DNA of 64,000 nt from Antedon mediterranea (taxonomy: Eukaryota > Echinodermata > Crinoidea > Comatulida > Antedonidae): contig NC_092675.1 in the NCBI RefSeq assembly GCF_964355755.1, forward strand, positions 12,725,312 through 12,789,311, read 5' to 3'. Below are positions 36,889 to 52,200 of the stretch, piece by piece. A program made the translations under genes and the position numbers. The notes below the pieces were generated by a model, which was not told the origin of the DNA, did no database searches, and was given only the letters and a program-made list of their open reading frames with translations. Every line of letters starts with the position of its first letter. The first letter of the stretch is position 1.

Positions 36889-39800
36889 ACATTTGGAGAC
36901 GTTTTAGACCATTTTGTGATTTTCGAAAAAACTTGTTAACATAAAAACACGAAAGTGGTTAGAATAGCTTCAAATCGCATTTGGAAACGTTTTAGACCAT
37001 TTTGTGATTTTCGAAAAAGATTGTTAACATAAAAACACCAAAGTGCTTAGAATCACAATATAAACCGTTTTAGACCATTTTGAGCATTTCGATAACAATT
37101 TTCACACAAAAACATCAAAGAGCACAAAATAGCTTAATATCGTATTTAAAAATGTTTTAGACCATTTTGAGCATTTGGATAAAACTTTTTCACACAAAAC
37201 ACCAAAGTGCTTAGAATAGCTTCAAATCGCATTTGGAGACGGTTTAGACCATTTTGTGATTTTGAAAAAACTTGTTAACATAAAAACACCAAAGTGCTTA
37301 GAATAGCTTCAAATCGCATTTGGAGACGTTTTAGGCCATTTTGTGATTTTCGAAAGAACTTGTTAACATAAAAACACCAAAGTGCTTAGAATAGCTTCAA
37401 ATCGTATTTGGAGACGTTTTAGACCATTTTGAGATTTTCGAAAAAACTTGGTTACACAAAAACATCAAAGTGCTTAAAATCACATTATAGACCGTTTTAG
37501 ACCATTTTGAACATTTCGATAACACTTTTCACACAAAAACATCAAAGAGCACAAAATAGCTTAATATCGTATTTAAAAACGTTTTAGACCATTTTGAGCA
37601 TTTCGACAAAACTTTTTCACACAAAACACCAAAGTGCTTAGAATAGCTTCAAATCGCATTTGGAGACGTTTTAGACCAATTTGTGCATTTCGATGAAACT
37701 TGATTACACAAAAACATCAACGTGCTTAAAATGACATTATAAACCGTTTTAGACCATTTTGAGCATTTCGATAACACTTTTCACACAAAAACATCAAAGA
37801 GCACAAAATAGCTTAATATCGTATTTAAAAACGTTTTAGACCATTTTGAGCATTTAGACAAAACTTTTTCACACAAAACACCAAAGTGCTTAGAATAGCT
37901 TCAAATCGCATTTGGAGACGTTTTAGACCATTTTGTGATTTTTGAAAAAACTTGTTAACATAAAAACACCAAAGTGCTTAGAATAGCTTCAAATCACATT
38001 TGGAGACGTTTTAGACCATTTTGTGATTTTCGAAAAAACTTGTTAACATAAAAACACCAAAGTGCTTAGAATAGCTTCAAATCGTATTTGGAGACGTTTT
38101 AGACCATTTTGTGATTTTGAAAAAACTTGGTTACACAAAAACATCAAAGTGCTTAAAATCACATTATAAACCGTTTTAGACCATTTTGAACATTTCGATA
38201 ACACTTTTCACACAAAAACATCAAAGAGCACAAAATAGCTTAATATCGTATTTAAAAACGTTTTAGACCATTTTGAGCATTTCGACAAAACTTTTTCACA
38301 CAAAACACCAAAGTGCTTAGAATAGCTTCAAATCGCATTTGGAGACGTTTTAGACCAATTTGTGCATTTCGATGAAACTTGATTACACAAAAACATCAAA
38401 GTGCTTAAAATCACATTATAAACCGTTTTAGACCATTTTGAGCATTTCGATAACACTTTTCACACAAAAACATCAAAGAGCACAAAATAGCTTAATATCG
38501 TATTTAAAAACGTTTTAGACCATTTTGAGCATTTAGACAAAACTTTTTCAGACAAAACACCAAAGTGCTTAGAATAGCTTCAAATCGCATTTGGAGACGT
38601 TTTAGACCATTTTGTGCATTTCGATGAAACTTGGTTACACAAAAACATCAAAGTGCTTAAAATCACATTATAAATCGTTTTAGACCATTTTGAGCATTTC
38701 GACAAAACTTTTTCACACAAAATACCAAAGTGCTTAGAATAGCTTCAAATCGCATTTGGAGACGTTTTAGACCATTTTGTGATTTTCGAAAAAACTTTTT
38801 AACATAAAAACACCAAAGTGCTTAGAATAGCTTCAAATCACATTTGGAGACATTTTAGACCATAAGTGCTTAGAATCACATTATAAACCGTTTTAGACCA
38901 TTTTGAGCATTTCGATAACAATTTTCACACAAAAACATCAAAGAGCACAAAATAGCTTAATATCGTATTTAAAAATGTTTTAGACCATTTTGAGCATTTA
39001 GATAAAACTTTTTCACACAAAACACCAAAGTGCTTAGAATAGCTTCAAATCGCATTTGGAGACGTTTTAGACCAATTTGTGATTTTTGAAAAAACTTGTT
39101 AACATAAAAACACCAAAGTGCTTAGAATAGCTTCAAATCACATTTGGAGACGTTTTAGACCATTTTGTGATTTTGAACAAACTTGTTAACATAAAAACAC
39201 CAAAGTGCTTAGAATAGCTTCAAATCGTATTTGGAGACGTTTTAGACCATTTTGAGATTTTCGAAAAAACTTGGTTACACAAAAACATCAAAGTGCTTAA
39301 AATCACATTATAAACCGTTTTAGACCATTTTGAGCATTTCGATAACACTTTTCACACAAAAACATCAAAGAGCACAAAATAGCTTAATATCGTATTTAAA
39401 AACGTTTTAGACCATTTTGAGCATTTCGACAAAACTTTTTCACACAAAACACCAAAGTGCTTAGAATAGCTTCAAATCGCATTTGGAGACGTTTTAGACC
39501 AATTTGTGCATTTCGATGAAACTTGATTACACAAAAACATCAAAGTGCTTAAAATCACATTATAAACCGTTTTAGACCATTTTGAGCATTTCGATAACAC
39601 TTTTCACACAAAAACATCAAAGAGCACAAAATAGCTTAATATCGTATTTAAAAACGTTTTAGACCATTTTGAGCATTTAGACAAAACTTTTTCACACAAA
39701 ACACCAAAGTGCTTAGAATAGCTTCAAATCGCATTTGGAGACGTTTTAGACCATTTTGTGCATTTCGATGAAACTTGGTTACACAAAAACATCAAAGTGC

Positions 39801-42260
39801 TTAAAATCACATTATAAATCGTTTTAGACCATTTTGTGATTTTCGAAAAAACTTTTTAACATAAAAACACCAATGTGCTTAGAATAGCTTCAAATCACAT
39901 TTGGAGACATTTTAGACCATTTTGTGATTTTCGAAAAAACTTGTTAACATAAAAACACGAAAGTGCTTAGAATAGCTTCAAATCGCATTTGGAAACGTTT
40001 TAGACCATTTTGTGATTTTCGAAAAAACTTTTTAACATAAAAACACGAAAGTGCTTAGAATCACATTATAAACCGTTTTAGACCATTTTGAGCATTTCGA
40101 TAACAATTTTCACACAAAAACATCAAAGAGCACAAAATAGCTTAATATCGTATTTAAAAATGTTTTAGACCATTTTGAGCATTTAGATAAAACTTTTTCA
40201 CACAAAACACCAAAGTGCTTAGAATAGCTTCAAATCGCATTTGGAGACGTTTTAGACCATTTTGTGATTTTTGAAAAAACTTGTTAACATAAAAATACCA
40301 AAGTGCTTAGAATAGCTTCAAATCACATTTGGAGATGTTTTAGACCATTTTGTGATTTTTGAAAAAACTTGTTAACATAAAAACACCAAAGTGCTTAGAA
40401 TAGCTTCAAATCACATTTGGAGACGTTTTAGACCATTTTGTGATTTTCGAAAAAACTTGTTAACATAAAAACACGAAAGTGCTTAGAATAGCTTCAAATC
40501 GCATTTGGAAACGTTTTAGACCATTTTGTGATTTTCAAAAAAGATTGTTAACATAAAAACACCAAAGTGCTTAGAATCACAATATAAACCGTTTTAGACC
40601 ATTTTGAGCATTTCGATAACAATTTTCACACAAAAACATCAAAGAGCACAAAATAGCTTAATATCGTATTTAAAAATGTTTTAGACCATTTTGAGCATTT
40701 AGATAAAACTTTTTCACACAAAACACCAAAGTGCTTAGAATAGCTTCAAATCGCATTTGGAGACGGTTTAGACCATTTTGTGATTTTGAAAAAACTTGTT
40801 AACATAAAAACACCAAAGTGCTTAGAATAGCTTCAAATCGTATTTGGAGACGTTTTAGACAATTTTGAGATTTTCGAAAAAACTTGGTTACACAAAAACA
40901 TCAAAGTGCTTAAAATCACATTATAAACCGTTTTAGACCATTTTGAACATTTCGATAACACTTTTCACACAAAAACATCAAAGAGCACAAAATAGCTTAA
41001 TATCGTATTTAAAAACGTTTTAGACCATTTTGAGCATTTCGACAAAACTTTTTCACACAAAACACCAAAGTGCTTAGAATAGCTTCAAATCGCATTTGGA
41101 GACGTTTTAGACCAATTTGTGCATTTCGATGAAACTTGATTACACAAAAACATCAACGTGCTTAAAATCACATTATAAACCGTTTTAGACCATTTTGAGC
41201 ATTTCGATAACACTTTTCACACAAAAACATCAAAGAGCACAAAATAGCTTAATATCGTATTTAAAAACGTTTTAGACCATTTTGAGCATTTAGACAAAAC
41301 TTTTTCACACAAAACACCAAAGTGCTTAGAATAGCTTCAAATCGCATTTGGAGACGTTTTAGACCATTTTGTGCATTTCGATGAAACTTGGTTACACAAA
41401 AACATCAAAGTGCTTAAAATCACATTATAAATCGTTTTAGACCATTTTGAGCATTTCGACAAAACTTTTTCACACCAAATACCAAAGGGCTTAGAATAGC
41501 TTCAAATCTTATTTGGAGACGTTTTAGACCATTTTGTGATTTTCGAAAAAACTTTTTAACATAAAAACACCAAAGTGCTTAGAATAGCTTCAAATCACAT
41601 TTGGAGACGTTTTAGACCATTTTGTGATTTTCGAAAAAACTTGTTAACATAAAAACACGAAAGTGCTTAGAATAGTTTCAAATCGCATTTGGAAACGTTT
41701 TAGACCATTTTGTGATTTTCGAAAAAAATTGTTAACATAAAAACACCAAAGTGCTTAGAATCACATTATAAACCGTTTTAGACCATTTTGAGCATTTCGA
41801 TAACAATTTTCACACAAAAACATCAAAGAGCACAAAATAGCTTAATATCGTATTTAAAAATGTTTTAGACCATTTTGAGCATTTAGATAAAACTTTTTCA
41901 CACAAAACACCAAAGTGCTTAGAATAGCTTCAAATCGCATTTGGAGACCTTTTAGACCATTTTGTGATTTTTGAAAAAACTTGTTAACATAAAAACACCA
42001 AAGTGCTTAGAATAGCTTCAAATCACATTTGGAGACGTTTTAGACCATTTTGTGATTTTCGAAAAAACTTGTTAACATAAAAACACGAAAGTGCTTAGAA
42101 TAGCTTCAAATCGCATTTGGAAACGTTTTAGACCATTTTGTGATTTTTGAAAAAACTTGTTAACATAAAAACACCAAAGTGCTTAGAATAGCTTCAAATC
42201 ACATTTGGAGACGTTTTAGACCATTTTGTGATTTTCGAAAAAACTTGTTAACATAAAAAC
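36889..42260 (+). repeat. Mosaic stretch of A runs, B-C-D and E-F cassettes
   Basis: This stretch is stitched from several relatives. The first 0.5 kb follows 14.5-15.0 kb (shared GTGGTTAGAATAG) with private ATTTGGATAAAAC near 37,173, TTTTAGGCCATTTTG, CGAAAGAAC and ATTATAGACC. About 38,200-39,835 follows 6,558-8,193 at offset 31,642 (mini-monomer at 38,852; TTTTGAACAAAC near 39,173). Then a B unit joins an A unit directly near 39,835, with the D-like unit missing. About 39.9-40.4 kb follows 61.2-61.8 kb (offset 21,360; shared GGAGATGTTTTAG). About 40,806-41,690 follows 11,190-12,074. All units fit the A-F scheme. Confidence 0.72.
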
Positions 42261-44536
42261 ACGAAAGTGCTTAGAATAGCTTCAAATCGCATTTGGAGAC
42301 ATTTTAGACCAATTTGTGATTTTCGAAAAAACTTATCAACATAAAAACACCAAAGGGTTTAGAATATCTTCAAATCGCATTTGGAGACGTTTTAGACCAT
42401 TTTGTGATTTTCGAAAAAACTTGTTAACATAAAAACACCAAAGTGCTTAGAATAGCTTCAAATCGCATTTGGAGACGTTTTAGACCAATTTGTGATTTTC
42501 GAAAAAACTTATCAACATAAAAACACCAAAGGGTTTAGAATAGCTTCATTTGGAGACGTTTTAGACCATTTTGTGATTTTGAAAAAACTTGTTAACATAA
42601 AAACACCAAAGTGCTTAGAATAGCTTCAAATCGCATTTGGAGACGTTTTAGACCATTTTGTGATTTTCGAAAAAACTTGTTAACATAAAAACACCAAAGT
42701 GCTTAGAATAGCTTCAAATCGTATTTGGAGACGTTTTAGACCATTTTGAGATTTTCGAAAAAACTTGGTTACACAAAAACATCAAAGTGCTTAAAATCAC
42801 ATTATAAACCGTTTTAGACCATTTTGAACATTTCGATAACACTTTTCACACAAAAACATCAAAGAGCACAAAATAGCTTAATATCGTATTTAAAAACGTT
42901 TTAGACCATTTTGAGCATTTCGACAAAACTTTTTCACACAAAACACCAAAGTGCTTAGAATAGCTTCAAATCGCATTTGGAGACGTTTTAGACCAATTTG
43001 TGATTTTCGAAAAAACTTTTTAACATAAAAACACCAAAGTGCTTAGAATAGCTTCAAATCACATTTGGAGACGTTTTAGACCATTTTGTGATTTTCGAAA
43101 AAACTTGTTAACATAAAAACACGAAAGTGCTTAGAATAGCTTCAAATCGCATTTGGAAACGTTTTAGACCATTTTGTGATTTTCGAAAAAAATTGTTAAC
43201 TTAAAAACACCAAAGTGCTTAGAATCACATTATAAACCGTTTTAGACCATTTTGAGCATTTCGATAACAATTTTCACACAAAAACATCAAAGAGCACAAA
43301 ATAGCTTAATATCGTATTTAAAAATGTTTTAGACCATTTTGAGCATTTAGATAAAACTTTTTCACACAAAACACCAAAGTGCTTAGAATAGCTTCAAATC
43401 GCATTTGGAGACGTTTTAGACCATTTTGTGATTTTTGAAAAAACTTGTTAACATAAAAACACCAAAGTGTTAGAATAGCTTCAAATCACATTTGGAGACG
43501 TTTCAGACCATTTTGTGATTTTCGAAAAAACTTGTTAACATAAAAACACGAAAGTGCTTAGAATAGCTTCAAATCGAATTTGGAAACGTTTTAGACCATT
43601 TTGTGATTTTCGAAAAAACTTGTTAACATAAAAACACGAAAGTGCTTAGAATAGCTTCAAATCGCATTTGGAAACGTTTTAGACCATTTTGTGATTTTCG
43701 AAAAAAATTGTTAACATAAAAACACCAAAGTGTTTAGAATAGCTTCAAATCGCATTTGGAGACGTTTTAGACCAATTTGTGATTTTCGAAAAAACTTATC
43801 AACATAAAAACACCAAATCGCATTTGGAGACGTTTTAGACCATTTTGTGATTTTGAAAAAACTTGTTAACATAAAAACACCAAAGTGCTTAGAATAGCTT
43901 CAAATCGCATTTGGAGACGTTTTAGACCATTTTGTGATTTTCGAAAAAACTTGTTAACATAAAAACACCAAAGTGCTTAGAATAGCTTCAAATCGTATTT
44001 GGAGACGTTTTAGACCATTTTGAGATTTTCGAAAAAACTTGGTTACACAAAAACATCAAAGTGCTTAAAATCACATTATAAACCGTTTTAGACCATTTTG
44101 AGAATTTCGATAACACTTTTCACACAAAAACATCAAAGAGCACAAAATAGCTTAATATCGTATTTAAAAACGTTTTAGACCATTTTGAGCATTTCGACAA
44201 AACTTTTTCACACAAAACACCAAAGTGCTTAGAATAGCTTCAAATCGCATTTGGAGACGTTTTAGACCAATTTGTGCATTTCGATGAAACTTGATTACAC
44301 AAAAACATCAAAGTGCTTAAAATCACATTATAAACCGTTTTAGACCATTTTGAGCATTTCGATAACACTTTTCACACAAAAACATCAAAGAGCACAAAAT
44401 AGCTTAATATCGTATTTAAAAACGTTTTAGACCATTTTGAGCATTTAGACAAAACTTTTTCACACAAAACACCAAAGTGCTTAGAATAGCTTCAAATCGC
44501 ATTTGGAGACGTTTTAGACCATTTTGTGATTTTCGA
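42261..44536 (+). repeat. Copy of the 1,863-4,138 block
   Basis: This is the partner of 1,863-4,138 at offset 40,398, with GTTTCAGACC at 43,500 and the fused CACCAAATCGC near 43,811. Its own marks are TTAAAAACACC near 43,201 and an intact AGAATAGC near 43,895. At 44,537 it switches from the expected B unit to an A unit of the TGTACAG series. Confidence 0.8.
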
Positions 44537-47500
44537 AAAAACTTGTTAACATAAAAACATCAAAGTGTACAGAATAACTTCAAATCGCATTTGGAGACCG
44601 TTTTAGGCCAATTTGTGATTTTCGAAAAAACTTGTTAACCTAAAAATATCAAAGTGTTTAGAATAGCTTCAAATCGCATTTGGAGACGTTTTAGACCATT
44701 TTGTGATTTTCGAAAAAACTTGTTAACATAAAAACACCAAAGTGCTTCAAATCGCATTTGGAGACATTTTAGACCAATTTGTGATTTTTGAAAAAACTTG
44801 TTAACATAAAAACACCAAAGTGCTTACAATAGCTTCAAATCGTTTTTGGAGACGTTTTAGACCATTTTGTGATTTTGAACAAACTTGTTAACATAAAAAC
44901 ACCAAAGTGCTTAGAATAGCTTCAAATCGTATTTGGAGACGTTTTAGACCATTTTGAGATTTTCGAAAAAACTTGGTTACACAAAAACATCAAAGTGCTT
45001 AAAATCACATTATAAACCGTTTTAGACCATTTTGAGCATTTCGATAACACTTTTCACACAAAAACATCAAAGAGCACAAAATAGCTTAATATCGTAGACC
45101 ATTTTGTGCATTTCGATGAAACTTGGTTACACAAAAACATCAAAGTGCTTAAAATCACATTATAAATCGTTTTAGACCATTTTGAGCATTTCGACAAAAC
45201 TTTTTCACACAAAATACCAAAGTGCTTAGAATAGCTTCAAATCGCATTTGGAGACGTTTTAGACCATTTTGTGATTTTCGAAAAAACTTTTTAACATAAA
45301 AACACCAAAGTGCTTAGAATAGCTTCAAATCACATTTGGAGACATTTTAGACCATAAGTGCTTAGAATCACATTATAAACCGTTTTAGACCATTTTGAGC
45401 ATTTCGATAACAATTTTCACACAAAAACATCAAAGAGCACAAAATAGCTTAATATCGTATTTAAAAATGTTTTAGACCATTTTGAGCATTTAGATAAAAC
45501 TTTTTCACACAAAACACCAAAGTGCTTAGAATAGCTTCAAATCGCATTTGGAGACGTTTTAGACCATTTTGTGCATTTCGATGAAACTTGGTTACACAAA
45601 AACATCAAAGTGCTTAAAATCACATTATAAATCGTTTTAGACCATTTTGAGCATTTCGACAAAACTTTTTCACACAAAATACCAAAGTGCTTAGAATAGC
45701 TTCAAATCGCATTTGGAGACGTTTTAGACCATTTTGTGATTTTCGAAAAAACTTTTTAACATAAAAACACCAAAGTGCTTAGAATAGCTTCAAATCACAT
45801 TTGGAGACATTTTAGACCATTTTGTGATTTTCGAAAAAACTTGTTAACATAAAAACACGAAAGTGCTTAGAATAGCTTCAAATCGCATTTGGAAACGTTT
45901 TAGACCATTTTGTGATTTTCCAAAAAAATTGTTAACATAAAAACACCAAAGTGCTTAGAATCACATTATAAACCGTTTTAGACCATTTTGAGCATTTCGA
46001 TAACAATTTTCACACAAAAACATCAAAGAGCACAAAATAGCTTAATATCGTATTTAAAAATGTTTTAGACCATTTTGAGCATTTAGATAAAACTTTTTCA
46101 CACAAAACACCAAAGTGCTTAGAATAGCTTCAAATCGCATTTGGAGACGTTTTAGACCATTTTGTGAATTTTGAAAAAACTTGTTAACATAAAAACACCA
46201 AAGTGCTTAGAATAGCTTCAAATCACATTTGGAGACGTTTTAGACCATTTTGTGATTTTCGAAAAAACTTGTTAACATAAAAACACGAAAGTGCTTAGAA
46301 TAGCTTCAAATCGCATTTGGAAACGTTTTAGACCATTTTGTGATTTTCGAAAAAACTTGTTAACATAAAAACACGAAAGTGCTTAGAATAGCTTCAAATC
46401 GCATTTGGAAACGTTTTAGACCATTTTGTGATTTTCGAAAAAACTTGTTAACATAAAAACACGAAAGTGCTTAGAATAGCTTCAAATCGCATTTGGAAAC
46501 GTTTTAGACCATTTTGTGATTTTCGAAAAAAATTGTTAACATAAAAACACCAAAGTGTTTAGAATAGCTTCAAATCGCATTTGGAGACGTTTTAGACCAA
46601 TTTGTGATTTTCGAAAAAACTTATCAACATAAAAACACCAAAGGGTTTAGAATAGCTTCAAATCGCATTTGGAGACGTTTTAGACCATTTTGTGATTTTG
46701 AAAAAACTTGTTAACATAAAAACACCAAAGTGCTTAGAATAGCTTCAAATCGCATTTGGAGACGTTTTAGACCATTTTGTGATTTTCGAAAAAACTTGTT
46801 AACATAAAAACACCAAAGTGCTTAGAATAGCTTCAAATCGTATTTGGAGACGTTTTAGACCATTTTGAGATTTTCGAAAAAACTTGGTTACACAAAAACA
46901 TCAAAGTGCTTAAAATCACATTATAAACCGTTTTAGACCATTTTGAGCATTTCGGTAACACTTTTCACACAAAAACATCAAAGAGCACAAAATAGCTTAA
47001 TATCGTATTTAAAAACGTTTTAGACCATTTTGAGCATATAGACAAAACTTTTTCACACAAAACACCAAAGTGCTTAGAATAGCTTCAAATCGCATTTGGA
47101 GACGTTTTAGACCATTTTGTGCATTTCGATGAAACTTGGTTACACAAAAACATCAAAGTGCTTAAAATCACATTATAAATCGTTTTAGACCATTTTGAGC
47201 ATTTCGACAAAACTTTTTCACACAAAATACCAAAGTGCTTAGAATAGCTTCAAATCGCATTTGGAGACGTTTTAGACCATTTTGTGATTTTCGAAAAAAC
47301 TTTTTAACATAAAAACACCAAAGTGCTTAGAATAGCTTCAAATCACATTTGGAGACGTTTTAGACCATAAGTGCTTAGAATCACATTATAAACCGTTTTA
47401 GACCATTTTGAGCATTTCGATAACAATTTTCACACAAAAACATCAAAGAGCACAAAATAGCTTAATATCGTATTTAAAAATGTTTTAGACCATTTTGAGC

Positions 47501-49289
47501 ATTTAGATAAAACTTTTTCACACAAAACACCAAAGTGCTTAGAATAGCTTCAAATCGCATTTGGAGACGTTTTAGACCATTTTGTGATTTTTGAAAAAAC
47601 TTGTTAACATAAAAACACCAAAGTGCTTAGAATAGCTTCAAATCACATTTGGAGACGTTTTAGACCATTTTGTGATTTTCGAAAAAACTTGTTAACATAA
47701 AAACACGAAAGTGCTTAGAATAGCTTCAAATCGCATTTGGAAACGTTTTAGACCATTTAGTGATTTTCGAAAAAACTTGTTAACATAAAAACACGAAAGT
47801 GCTTAGAATAGCTTCAAATTGCATTTGGAAACGTTTTAGACCATTTTGTGATTTTCGAAAAAAATTGTTAACATAAAAACACCAATGTGCTTAGAATCAC
47901 ATTATAAACCGTTTTAGACCATTTTGAGCATTTCGATAACAATTTTCACACAAAAACATCAAAGAGCACAAAATAACTTAATATCGTATTTATAAATGTT
48001 TTAGACCATTTTGAGCATTTCGACAAAACTTTTTCACACAAAACACCAAAGTGCTTAGAATAGCTTCAAATCGCATTTGGAGACGTTTTAGACCATTTTG
48101 TGATTTCGATGAAACTTGATTACACAAAAACATCAAAGTGCTTAAAATCACATTATAAACCGTTTTAGACCATTTTGAGCATTTCGATAACACTTTTCAC
48201 ACAAAAACATCAAAGAGCAAAAAATAGCTTAATATCGTATTTAAAAACGTTTTAGACCATTTTGAGCATTTAGACAAAACTTTTTCACACAAAACACCAA
48301 AGTGCTTAGAATAGCTTCAAATTGCATTTGGAGACGTTTTAGAACATTTTGTGTTTTTCGAAAAAAACTGTTAACATAAAAACACCAAAGTGCTTAGAAT
48401 AGCTTCAAATCGCATTTGGAGACGTTTTAGAACATTTTGTGTTCTTCGAAAAAACCTGTTAACATAAAAACACCAAAGTGCTTAGAATAGCTTCAAATCG
48501 CATTTGGAGACGTTTTAGACCATTTTGTGATTTTTGAAAAAACTTGTTAACATAAAAACACCAAAGTGCTTAGAATAGCTTCAAATCACATTTGGAGACG
48601 TTTTAGACCATTTTGTGATTTTCGAAAAAACTTGTTAACATAAAAACACGAAAGTGCTTAGAATAGCTTCAAATCGCATTTGGAAACGTTTTAGACCATT
48701 TTGTGATTTTCGAAAAAGATTGTTAACATAAAAACACCAAAGTGCTTAGAATCACAATATAAACCGTTTTAGACCATTTTGAGCATTTCGATAACAATTT
48801 TCACACAAAAACATCAAAGAGCACAAAATAGCTTAATATCGTATTTAAAAATGTTTTAGACCATTTTGAGCATTTAGATAAAATTTTTCACACAAAACAC
48901 CAAAGTGCTTAGAATAGCTTTAAATCGCATTTGGAGACGGTTTAGACCATTTTGTGATTTTGAAAAAACTTGTTAACATAAAAACACCAAAGTGCTTAGA
49001 ATAGCTTCAAATCGTATTTGGAGACGTTTTAGACCATTTTGAGATTTTCGAAAAAACTTGGTACACAAAAACATCAAAGTGCTTAAAATCACATTATAAA
49101 CCGTTTTAGACCATTTTGAACATTTCGATAACACTTTTCACACAAAAACATCAAAGAGCACAAAATAGCTTAATATCGTATTTAAAAACGTTTTAGACCA
49201 TTTTGAGCATTTCGACAAAACTTTTTCACACAAAACACCAAAGTGCTTAGAATAGCTTCAAATCGCATTTGGAGACGTTTTAGACCAAT
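44537..49289 (+). repeat. Mosaic stretch with a truncated C unit
   Basis: The first 0.3 kb follows 34.9-35.2 kb at offset 9,594 (shared AAAAATATCAAAG) and then jumps, near 44,844 (private TCGTTTTTGG), to a unit with TTTTGAACAAAC. A C unit is cut at 45,096. The stretch 46,360-47,883 follows 8,389-9,912 at offset 37,971 (CGGTAACAC at 46,953; mini-monomer at 47,357), with a private GCATATAGAC near 47,036 and CAAATTGCATTTGG near 47,816. From 47,884 to about 48,650 the relative is 61,840-62,600 (shared CACCAATGTGCTTAGAATC and TTTATAAATG). The end resembles 14.2-15.2 kb and holds a one-base loss, CTTGGTACAC, near 49,059. Confidence 0.72.
45053..45110 (+). repeat. Truncated C unit fused to a B unit
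   Basis: The C unit runs normally to TAATATCGTA (45,087-45,096) and then joins GACCATTTTGTGCATTTCG of a B unit. The usual end TTTAAAAAC, the first five bases of the next box and at least one whole unit (D) are missing. This is the only C unit in the window that I found broken at this point. A short shared TA at the join is compatible with end joining or uneven exchange. Confidence 0.8.
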
Positions 49290-52200
49290 TTGTGCATTTC
49301 GATGAAACTTGATTACACAAAAACATCAACGTGCTTAAAATCACATTATAAACCGTTTTAGACCATTTTGAGCATTTCGATAACACTTTTCACACAAAAA
49401 CATCAAAGAGCACAAAATAGCTTAATATCGTATTTAAAAACGTTTTAGACCATTTTGAGCATTTAGACAAAACTTTTTCACACAAAACACCAAAGTGCTT
49501 AGAATAGCTTCAAATCGCATTTGGAGACGTTTTAGACCATTTTGTGCATTTCGATGAAACTTGGTTACACAAAAACATCAAAGTGCTTAAAATCACATTA
49601 TAAATCGTTTTAGACCATTTTGAGCATTTCGACAAAACTTTTTCACACAAAATACCAAAGGGCTTAGAATAGCTTCAAATCGCATTTGGAGACGTTTTAG
49701 ACCATTTTGTGATTTTCGAAAAAACTTTTTAACATAAAAAGACCAAAGTGCTTAGAATAGCTTCAAATCACATTTGGAGACGTTTTAGACCATTTTGTGA
49801 TTTTCGAAAAAACTTGTTAACATAAAAACACGAAAGTGCTTAGAATAGCTTCAAATCGCATTTGGAAACGTTTTAGACCATTTTGTGATTTTCGAAAAAA
49901 ATTGTTAACATAAAAACACCAAAGTGCTTAGAATCACATTATAAACCGTTTTAGACCATTTTGAGCATTTCGATAACAATTTTCACACAAAAACATCAAA
50001 GAGCACAAAATAGCTTAATATCGTATTTAAAAATGTTTTAGACCATTTTGAGCATTTAGATAAAACTTTTTCACACAAAACACCAAAGTGCTTAGAATAG
50101 CTTCAAATCGCATTTGGAGACGTTTTAGACCATTTTGTGATTTTTGAAAAAACTTGTTAACATAAAAACACCAAAGTGCTTAGAATAGCTTCAAATCACA
50201 TTTGGAGACGTTTTAGACCATTTTGTGATTTTCGAAAAAACTTATCAACATAAAAACACCAAAGGGTTTAGAATAGCTTCAAATCGCATTTGGAGACGTT
50301 TTAGACCATTTTGTGATTTTGAAAAAACTTGTTAACATAAAAACACCAAAGTGCTTAGAATAGCTTCAAATCGCATTTGGAGACGTTTTAGACTATTTTG
50401 TGATTTTCGAAAAAACTTGTTAACATAAAAACACCAAAGTGCTTAGAATAGCTTCAAATCGTATTTGGAGACGTTTTAGACCATTTTGAGATTTTCGAAA
50501 AAACTTGGTTACACAAAAACATCAAAGTGCTTAAAATCACATTATAAACCGTTTTAGACCATTTTGAGAATTTCGATAACACTTTTCACACAAAAACATC
50601 AAAGAGCACAAAATAGCTTAATATCGTATTTAAAAACGTTTTAGACCATTTTGAGCATTTCGACAAAACTTTTTCACACAAAACACCAAAGTGCTTAGAA
50701 TAGCTTCAAATCGCATTTGGAGACGTTTTAGACCAAATTGTGCATTTCGATGAAACTTGATTACACAAAAACATCAAAGTGCTTAAAATCACATTATAAA
50801 CCGTTTTAGACCATTTTGAGCATTTCGATAACACTTTTCACACAAAAACATCAAAGAGCACAAAATAGCTTAATATCGTATTTAAAAACGTTTTAGACCA
50901 TTTTGAGCATTTAGACAAAACTTTTTCACACAAAACACCAAAGTGCTTAGAATAGCTTCAAATCGCATTTGGAGACGTTTTAGACCATTTTGTGCATTTC
51001 GATGAAACTTGGTTACACAAAAACATCAAAGTGCTTAAAATCACATTATAAATCGTTTTAGACCATTTTGAGCATTTCGACAAAACTTTTTCACACAAAA
51101 TACCAAAGTGCTTAGAATAGCTTCAAATCGCATTTGGAGACGTTTTAGACCATTTTGTGATTTTCGAAAAAACTTTTTAACATAAAAACACCAAAGTGCT
51201 TAGAATAGCTTCAAATCACATTTGGAGACATTTTAGACCATAAGTGCTTAGAATCACATTATAAACCGTTTTAGACCATTTTGAGCATTTCGATAACAAT
51301 TTTCACACAAAAACATCAAAGAGCACAAAATAGCTTAATATCGTATTTAAAAATGTTTTAGACCATTTTGAGCATTTAGATAAAACTTTTTCACACAAAA
51401 CACCAAAGTGCTTAGAATAGCTTCAAATCGCATTTGGAGACGTTTTAGACCAATTTGTGATTTTTGAAAAAACTTGTTAACATAAAAACACCAAAGTGCT
51501 TAGAATAGCTTCAAATCACATTTGGAGACGTTTTAGACCATTTTGTGATTTTGAACAAACTTGTTAACATAAAAACACCAAAGTGCTTAGAATAGCTTCA
51601 AATCGTATTTGGAGACGTTTTAGACCATTTTGAGATTTTCGAAAAAACTTGGTTACACAAAAACATCAAAGTGCTTAAAATCACATTATAAACCGTTTTA
51701 GACCATTTTGAGCATTTCGATAACACTTTTCACACAAAAACATCAAAGAGCACAAAATAGCTTAATATCGTATTTAAAAACGTTTTAGACCATTTTGAGC
51801 ATCTCGACAAAACTTTTTCACACAAAACACCAAAGTGCTTAGAATAGCTTCAAATCGCATTTGGAGACGTTTTAGACCAATTTGTGCATTTCGATGAAAC
51901 TTGATTACACAAAAACATCAAAGTGCTTAAAATCACATTATAAACCGTTTTAGACCATTTTGAGCATTTCGATAACACTTTTCACACAAAAACATCAAAG
52001 AGCACAAAATAGCTTAATATCGTATTTAAAAACGTTTTAGACCATTTTGAGCATTTAGACAAAACTTTTTCACACAAAACACCAAAGTGCTTAGAATGGC
52101 TTCAAATCGCATTTGGAGACGTTTTAGACCATTTTGTGCATTTCGATGAAACTTGGTTACACAAAAACATCAAAGTGCTTAAAATCACATTATAAATCGT

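Noticed and set aside
47990-48193. Minus-strand open frame of 67 codons
   Set aside because: It runs across F/D-, A/B- and C-like satellite units and is open only because of small local changes. Nothing suggests a gene.
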